NCBI GenBank assembly: GCA_964344215.1
Contig: CAYFMP010000050.1
Coordinates: forward strand, 1-30,183
Origin: CAYFMP01 sp964344215
Lineage (GTDB): Bacteria; Pseudomonadota; Alphaproteobacteria; Rhodospirillales; Casp-alpha2
Length of the DNA: 30,183 nt
Direction: 5' to 3'
In this document: one piece after another, positions 25,016 through 30,183 of the stretch
How the letters are laid out: each line of letters begins with the position of its first letter
Position numbering within the stretch: the stretch's first letter is position 1
Made by a program: the position numbers and the translations under genes
Notes under the pieces: model-generated
What the model was told of the DNA's origin: nothing
The model's input: only the letters and a program-made list of their open reading frames with translations
Database searches by the model: none

Positions 25016-28000
25016 ATGGCCGAAAACATCGATCAAGCGGTAGAAACCGAAAACGAGCAAGGATCAGAGGAATCTGCCGAAGAGCAGCAGGTACTCGACG
25101 ACCTGACGGTCCTCACCGACGACGATGGTTTGGAGACGGTCGAAACCGAATTGCACGAAGCTGCCGACGACGACTGGCAGGAGCCGGATGCCTCTCAATC
25201 GATGGCGACGATCCATACCGGCAGCCAACCGACCCATGAAGAACTCGTGCGCAACCTTGCTCTCGAGCCGGACGATGAGCCCGGTGGCGACGACGAAGGC
25301 GGCGAAGGCACGGAGTTCGCGGGCGCCGATAGGGTCGCCGACCTCGAAGAGGGCGAACAGGCGGTCGACGAGATGGACGAGACCGCCGATGCCGATACTG
25401 AGACGGTGGGCGGCGAAGGCGACGACGATCTGTCGGCCGCCGTAGATACCGGACCCGAGACCGAGGCCGCCACCGACGACGCGGCCGCAGCCGACGACGA
25501 ACAGGCTGCCGATGAGGCGGGCGGCGGCGAAGGCGGCGAGACCGCGGCCGATGTCGAGCCGGCCGCCGCAGCGGCTCCGCAGGCGGCGGTCGGTGGCGAG
25601 GAAACCGATACGGCGGCTCCGGGCGGCGATGAAGGTCCCGAAGGCGAGGAAGGCCTGATCGGCGACGACAACCGCGACAAGACCGAGTTTGACGTCGACG
25701 AGGAACCCGAGCCCGAACGGCAGGCGGTCGAGCAAGACCTGGCCGCGGAAGCGCCCGACCTGACGACACAGGCCGCCGCCGGCGCCGAGGATAGCGCCAT
25801 CGCGCTCGATATCGACGCCAGCCTGGTCGATACCGACGGGTCGGAAAGCCTGAGCATTACCATCTCCGGTGTTCCCGACGGGGCGACGCTGTCGGCCGGC
25901 ACCGACAACGGCGACGGCACCTGGACGCTCGGCACCGACGACCTTGACGGTTTGAGCGTGACGCCGCCGGCCGATTCCAGCGACGATTTCCAATTGACGG
26001 TCATCGCCACCTCGACGGAGGCGAGCAGTGGCGACACGGCGACGGCAACCGGTACGCTCGACGTCAGCGTCACCGGCGTTGCCGACGCACCCGATCTGAC
26101 GGTTGCCGACGCCGCCGGCACCGAGGACCAGGCCATCTCGCTCGACCTGTCGGCCGCCGTTACCGACGCCTCCGAGACGCTGAGCATCACCATCGCCGGC
26201 TTGCCGGACGGGGCGATCCTGTCGGCCGGCACCGACAACGGCGGCGGCACCTGGACGCTGAGCGCGAACGACTTGACCGGCCTGACGGTGACGCCGGCGG
26301 CTAATTCCGACGCCGACTTCACGTTGAGCGTGACGGCGACCTCGACCGACGGCGCCGATACGGCGACGACGACGGGTTCGATCAATGTCTCGGTCGCCGC
26401 CGACGCCGACGCGCCGACGTTGACCATGAGCGACGCCACCGGCACCGAGGACCAGGCCATCTCGCTCGACCTGTCGGCCGCCGTTACCGACGCCTCCGAA
26501 TCCCTGAGCATCACCATCGCCGGCGTTCCCGACGGGGCGACACTGTCGGCCGGCACCGACAACGGCGACGGCACCTGGACGCTGAGCGCGAACGACTTGG
26601 CCGGCCTGACGGTGACGCCGCCGGCCGATTCGGATGCAGACTTTACATTGTCGGTTACCGCCACCTCGACCGACGGCGCCGATACGGCGACCACGACGGG
26701 TTCGATCAATGTCTCCGTCGCCGCCGACGCCGACGCGCCGACACTGAGCGTGAGCGACACCGCCGGTACCGAGGACACCGCCATCAGCCTTGATTTGTCT
26801 TCGACGCTGACCGACGCGTCCGAAACGTTGAGCGTCACCATTTCCGACGTTCCCGACGGGGCGACCCTGTCGGCCGGCACCGACAACGGTGACGGCACCT
26901 GGACGCTGGGCGCTGACGACCTGGCTGGCCTGACGGTGACTCCGCCGACGGATTCGGATGTCGACTTCACGCTGTCGGTGGCCGCCACCTCGACCGACGG
27001 GTCCGATACGGCGACGACGACGGGCTCGATCAACGTCTCGGTCGACGGCAACGCCGACACCGCCACCCTGAGCGCTTCCGTCGGTACCGGGACGGCCGAT
27101 CCCGGACCGACCCCGGTCGCTTACTGGAACCTGGACGAGAACGCCGACGGCAGCGTCGCCGACAGCATCGGCAACAACGACGGCCAAACCCACCACGGCA
27201 TGGACATGAACGATTCCGGCCAATACGGCACTTCGGCCGCCGAGTTCCGCGGCGGCGGCGGCGGCACCAGCCGGGACGAATACATCGACGTCGCCGATTC
27301 CGCCGACTCGCACTTGGCGGAAGGTTCGTTCACCGTTTGGATCAACCCGGACGACGAGGACGAGGGAACCATCGTCTCGAAGGACGGCCCCGGTAACAAC
27401 GACGGCGACTTCACGCTGTCGCTCGACAACGGTGCGCTGAAACTGACCATGTCGGACGGCTCGCAGACGGTCGAACTCGAGGGCGGCAACGTCAATGACG
27501 ACGAATGGAGCCAGGTCACGGTGTCGTGGGGTTCGGACGGCCTCAAGATCTACCAGAACGGCGACTTGGTGGCGTCGGACGACACTTTCACCGGCGGCAT
27601 CGAGAACAACACCAACGACTGGATGTTCGGCGTCTCGCAGGAGGAATACAACGGTTCGCACAATAGCCTGAAGGATTACTTCAACGGCCACATGGACGAC
27701 ATCGCGCTTTACGGTGACCAGTTGACCGATACCGAAGCGGCCGGTCTCTACCAGGACGGCGTTCAGGACTTCATGGACAACGGCGGCACCACCGTTACCT
27801 ATCCGTTGAACGTAGCGGCCGGCACCACGGACAGTTCCGAGAGCCTGTCGATCACCATCGACGGCGTGCCCGACGGAACGGTGTTGTCGGCCGGCACCGA
27901 CAACGGCGACGGTACCTGGACGCTGGAATCGGGCGAACTCGACGGCCTGACCATGACGGTGCCTGAGACAAGCAACGATTTCATGCTCAACGTCACCGCC

Positions 28001-28573
28001 ACCACGACCGACGGCACCGACGTCGCCAACTCCACCGAGCTGATCCAGGTCGACGTCGACGGCGGCGGCTTCAGCGCCGGCATCGAGGGCACGTCGGGCG
28101 CCGATGCCTTGAGCGGCACTGTGGGCGACGACCTGATGATGGGTGGCGCCGGCGACGACACCATCACCGCGGCGGCCGGCGACGACACCATCGTCGGCGG
28201 CGAAGGCGACGACGTCATCGACGGCGGCGCCGGCAACGACATCGTTGACGCGGGCGCCGGCAACGATGCCATCGAAGGCAGCGTCGGCGACGACCACGTC
28301 ATGGGCGGCGAAGGCGACGACCTGTTCATCTTCGGGGCCGGCGACGGCAGCGACTACTTCGACGGCGGCAACGGCTGGTCCGACACCATCCAGCTCGAAG
28401 ACGTCAGCGGTGGGCCGGGCGGTGCGTCCGGGTGGACCATCGAGGTCGACGGCGGCGGCACCTATACCGAGGGCGAGAGCGACATCACCTTCGATGCCGA
28501 GGCGTCGGGCACCATCACCCTGGAAGACGGCAGCCAGCTCAGCTTCGAAGGCGTCGAAAGCATCGACTGGTAG
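25016..28573 (+). CDS. RTX adhesin-like protein with Ig/cadherin-like repeats and a nested LamG domain
   Basis: An 1185-residue, very acidic protein. Residues 1-245 are an Asp/Glu/Ala-rich disordered region. Five Ig/cadherin-like repeats of about 108 residues start near 246, 358, 466, 574 and 683; each carries GTED or similar, then ESLSIT, VPDGATLSAGTDNGDGTWTL and GLTVTPP. Residues about 700-926 are a LamG/concanavalin-like domain (PVAYWNLDEN ... WSQVTVSWGSDGLKIYQNG ... GHMDDIALYG) lying inside repeat 5. Calcium-binding RTX nonapeptides (GGAGDD, GGEGDD types) occupy about 1025-1127. The last 50 or so residues resemble a type I secretion signal. It lacks a Sec signal, as expected for type I export; no transporter genes are in the window. 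ATG 25016 follows GAGG by 6 nt. Probably a calcium-stabilised surface or secreted adhesin. Confidence 0.9.
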   Translation: MAENIDQAVETENEQGSEESAEEQQVLDDLTVLTDDDGLETVETELHEAADDDWQEPDASQSMATIHTGSQPTHEELVRNLALEPDDEPGGDDEGGEGTEFAGADRVADLEEGEQAVDEMDETADADTETVGGEGDDDLSAAVDTGPETEAATDDAAAADDEQAADEAGGGEGGETAADVEPAAAAAPQAAVGGEETDTAAPGGDEGPEGEEGLIGDDNRDKTEFDVDEEPEPERQAVEQDLAAEAPDLTTQAAAGAEDSAIALDIDASLVDTDGSESLSITISGVPDGATLSAGTDNGDGTWTLGTDDLDGLSVTPPADSSDDFQLTVIATSTEASSGDTATATGTLDVSVTGVADAPDLTVADAAGTEDQAISLDLSAAVTDASETLSITIAGLPDGAILSAGTDNGGGTWTLSANDLTGLTVTPAANSDADFTLSVTATSTDGADTATTTGSINVSVAADADAPTLTMSDATGTEDQAISLDLSAAVTDASESLSITIAGVPDGATLSAGTDNGDGTWTLSANDLAGLTVTPPADSDADFTLSVTATSTDGADTATTTGSINVSVAADADAPTLSVSDTAGTEDTAISLDLSSTLTDASETLSVTISDVPDGATLSAGTDNGDGTWTLGADDLAGLTVTPPTDSDVDFTLSVAATSTDGSDTATTTGSINVSVDGNADTATLSASVGTGTADPGPTPVAYWNLDENADGSVADSIGNNDGQTHHGMDMNDSGQYGTSAAEFRGGGGGTSRDEYIDVADSADSHLAEGSFTVWINPDDEDEGTIVSKDGPGNNDGDFTLSLDNGALKLTMSDGSQTVELEGGNVNDDEWSQVTVSWGSDGLKIYQNGDLVASDDTFTGGIENNTNDWMFGVSQEEYNGSHNSLKDYFNGHMDDIALYGDQLTDTEAAGLYQDGVQDFMDNGGTTVTYPLNVAAGTTDSSESLSITIDGVPDGTVLSAGTDNGDGTWTLESGELDGLTMTVPETSNDFMLNVTATTTDGTDVANSTELIQVDVDGGGFSAGIEGTSGADALSGTVGDDLMMGGAGDDTITAAAGDDTIVGGEGDDVIDGGAGNDIVDAGAGNDAIEGSVGDDHVMGGEGDDLFIFGAGDGSDYFDGGNGWSDTIQLEDVSGGPGGASGWTIEVDGGGTYTEGESDITFDAEASGTITLEDGSQLSFEGVESIDW
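26087..27058 (+). repeat. Three consecutive 324-bp coding repeats in the RTX gene
   Basis: Units begin at 26087, 26411 and 26735, each 324 bp (108 codons). Units one and two share stretches identical at the DNA level, such as the one starting GAGGACCAGGCCATCTCG at both about 26120 and 26444. That implies recent duplication or gene conversion. A diverged unit of 336 bp precedes them (25751-26086), and a fifth follows, split by the LamG segment. Confidence 0.85.
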
Positions 28574-28629
28574 GCCGCTTCTCCGTCAAATCGTTTCCCT
28601 TGAGCCCGATTGTGCTCTAGGTTCCCGGC

Positions 28630-29010
28630 ATGTCCGCCGGGCCGATCTATCACATGTGCCGGCGCCGCGAGTGGGAAGCGGCGGCGGCAAAGGGTTCCTA
28701 TAGCGGCTCCTCGCAGGACCAAGCCGACGGTTTCATACACTTCTCGACCGCCGAGCAAGTCCGCGGCAGCGCCAGCAAGCACCGGGCCGGGCAGGATGAC
28801 CTGGTTCTGCTGAGCGTCGATCCCGGTGCACTTGGCGACGCCCTGAAGTGGGAGCCGTCGCGCCACGGACAACTGTTCCCGCATCTCTATGGCCGGCTCG
28901 ACCCGGCCGTCGTCGAGCGCGCCGACCCTCTGGTTCTGGGCGCCGACGGCGAGCATGTCTTCCCGGCCCATATCCCGGGGTGCGTTGCGAAGGCCACCGG
29001 CGGTGGCTGA
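28630..29010 (+). CDS. DUF952 family protein
   Basis: A 126-residue protein matching the DUF952 family: IYHMCRRREWEAA at the N-terminus, then DGFIHFSTAEQV, LVLLSVDP, LKWEP and LFPHLYGRL. The conserved His/Ser of GFIHFST and the FPHLYG stretch mark a possible active pocket; a link to an ADP-ribosyltransferase-like fold has been suggested for the family but no function is established. Its stop overlaps the pyrD start by 8 nt, so the two are probably co-translated, an arrangement also common in other alphaproteobacteria. Confidence 0.88.
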   Translation: MSAGPIYHMCRRREWEAAAAKGSYSGSSQDQADGFIHFSTAEQVRGSASKHRAGQDDLVLLSVDPGALGDALKWEPSRHGQLFPHLYGRLDPAVVERADPLVLGADGEHVFPAHIPGCVAKATGGG

Positions 29011-30067
29011 TCTCTATTCCCTCGTCGGGCCGCTGCTGCGCCTGTTCGACCCGGAAACGGCCCACGGATTGGCCGTTGCCGCCCTCAAGCGCGGCCTGGT
29101 GCCGCCGCCGCCGCCGGTCGACGATCCGATCCTCCATCAGACTCTCTGGGATATCGAATTCGCCAATCCGGTGGGTCTGGCGGCCGGGTTCGACAAGAAT
29201 GCCGAAGTTCCCGACGCCATGCTGGACCAAGGCTTCGGGTTCGTCGAGGTCGGCACCGTCACGCCGCAACCGCAGCCCGGAAATCCGCGCCCCCGTCTGT
29301 TCCGGCTGAGCGCGGATGAGGCCGTCGTCAACCGAATGGGTTTCAACAACGACGGTCTGGCAACCATCGCTCGCCGACTCGGGGAGCGTATGGGCCGGGA
29401 GCGCGGTCCAATCGGCATCAATCTCGGCAAGAACAAGGACGCGACGGATGCCATCGCCGATTACGTGTCCGGTGTCGAGGGATTGGCGCCGTTCGCCGAT
29501 TACATAGTGGTCAACGTGTCGTCGCCTAACACGCCGGGCCTCCGGGCCTTGCAGGGGCGCCAGCCGCTGACCGATCTGCTCGGCGGAGTCAAACGGGCGG
29601 TCGCCGGGCTCGGCCTCGAGCGACCGCCACCGGTCCTGCTCAAGGTGGCGCCCGATCTGACCGAGGAAGACAAGCACGATATTGCCGAAGTCGTGTTGGC
29701 CGTCGGCCTCGAAGGCTTGATCGCCACCAACACGACGATCGAACGCCCCGACGGTCTGAAAGACCCGCTAGGCGACGAGACCGGGGGGTTGAGCGGCAAG
29801 CCCCTGTTCGAGCCCTCGACCCGCGTGCTTGCCGAGTTCTACGAGCTTACCGGCGGCCGGCTGCCGTTGATCGGCGTCGGCGGCATTTCCAGCGGCGCCG
29901 ATGCCTATACCAAGATCCGGGCCGGTGCGTCGCTGGTCCAGCTCTATTCGGCGCTGGTCTTCCAGGGGCCGGGCCTGGCCGGCCGGATCAAACGCGACCT
30001 CGCCGTGTTGCTCAGGCGCGACGGGTTCTCCAGCATCGCCGACGCGATCGGCGTCGATCATCGTTGA
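29003..30067 (+). CDS. pyrD: Dihydroorotate dehydrogenase, class 2 (quinone-linked)
   Basis: The 354-residue FMN enzyme of pyrimidine synthesis that oxidises dihydroorotate to orotate and passes electrons to membrane quinone. The N-terminal helices (LYSLVGPLLRLFDPETAHGLA) form the quinone tunnel that marks class 2. FMN contacts are AAGFDKN (60-66) and the glycine-rich VGGISSG near the C-terminus. The catalytic base is Ser174 in NVSSPNTPGLR. RMGFNNDG and NLGKNK are also present. The start is GTG 29003, inside the end of the DUF952 gene. Its last codons (VDHR-stop) are the first part of a 25-bp tandem repeat, so the natural C-terminus may have been altered. Confidence 0.96.
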   Translation: MADLYSLVGPLLRLFDPETAHGLAVAALKRGLVPPPPPVDDPILHQTLWDIEFANPVGLAAGFDKNAEVPDAMLDQGFGFVEVGTVTPQPQPGNPRPRLFRLSADEAVVNRMGFNNDGLATIARRLGERMGRERGPIGINLGKNKDATDAIADYVSGVEGLAPFADYIVVNVSSPNTPGLRALQGRQPLTDLLGGVKRAVAGLGLERPPPVLLKVAPDLTEEDKHDIAEVVLAVGLEGLIATNTTIERPDGLKDPLGDETGGLSGKPLFEPSTRVLAEFYELTGGRLPLIGVGGISSGADAYTKIRAGASLVQLYSALVFQGPGLAGRIKRDLAVLLRRDGFSSIADAIGVDHR

Positions 30068-30183
30068 TCGCGGACCATTCGATCATCGTTGATCGCGGAC
30101 CATTCGATCATCGTTGATCGCGGACCATTCGATCATCGTTGATCGCGGACCATTCGATCATCGTTGATCGCGGACCATTCGAT
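30055..30183. repeat. 25-bp tandem repeat array, runs off the window
   Basis: A 25-bp unit repeats without a break or visible mismatch from 30055, with units at 30080, 30105, 30130, 30155 and 30180. About 5.2 copies are seen before the window ends. Each unit holds a small hairpin, CGATCA-TCGT-TGATCG. The first unit contains the pyrD stop codon. There are no spacers, so it is not a CRISPR. It may be a variable-number repeat, iterated protein sites, or an assembly collapse at a contig edge. Confidence 0.9.

Noticed and set aside
25064..28297. 1077-codon minus-strand frame with internal repeats
   Set aside because: Its repeats are just the mirror of the 324-bp repeats in the RTX gene; the plus-strand product has RTX, LamG and Ig-like domains.
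30055..30183. CRISPR array
   Set aside because: The 25-bp units are directly joined with no spacers and no cas genes are near.

Overview
The window is about 30 kb of GC-rich DNA with densely packed genes, long antisense shadow frames and few intergenic gaps. The gene set suggests an alphaproteobacterium, probably Rhodospirillales-like: a 2-oxoglutarate:ferredoxin oxidoreductase beside an Nfn-type transhydrogenase, a beta-keto acid cleavage enzyme, a type I-secreted RTX protein, an FNR-type promoter and a class 2 pyrD. This is inferred from family content; no rRNA or other taxonomic marker is present.

Left edge (1-2750). The 3' part of an elongator tRNA-Met(CAU) is followed by a perfect palindrome. 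Next comes an islet of visibly lower GC carrying an amidase and its TetR-family regulator. The regulator has a strong sigma70-like promoter covered by a 39-bp operator palindrome. The islet ends with a second copy of the tRNA 3' part, as in an attR scar, and this copy is split by a 132-bp structured repeat. A second copy of that repeat lies just after the intact tRNA. A bidirectional hairpin then separates the islet from citrate synthase (gltA, minus strand).

Anaerobic electron-transfer operon (4338-12367). A class II FNR-type promoter (box centred 41.5 bp before the predicted start of transcription) drives nfnA-nfnB-korA-korB, a 755-residue protein and a small Cys-rich protein. KorAB should make reduced ferredoxin from 2-oxoglutarate. 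NfnAB should exchange electrons between ferredoxin, NAD(H) and NADP(H). The 755-residue protein ends in a single-[4Fe-4S] ferredoxin domain, and its middle looks like a degenerate PFOR thiamine-diphosphate domain. It is the strongest candidate for something undescribed.

Middle (12368-19842). This part holds a BKACE enzyme with a secreted partner, a secreted dienelactone-hydrolase-like protein, an outer-membrane beta-barrel, a single-pass membrane protein, and a GcvA-like LysR regulator. The regulator is divergent from a CmuA-like fusion of a uroporphyrinogen-decarboxylase-type methyltransferase and a corrinoid protein.

Right part (19916-30183). A three-gene run encodes an ankyrin/disordered exported protein, a DXD glycosyltransferase-like protein and a metallo-beta-lactamase-fold hydrolase. 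A minus-strand trio encodes an O-methyltransferase, a TM1367-like cyclophilin-fold protein and an NTF2-like protein. Then come a 1185-residue RTX adhesin-like protein with a LamG domain nested in one of its repeats, a DUF952 protein and pyrD. A 25-bp tandem array starts inside the end of pyrD and runs off the window.
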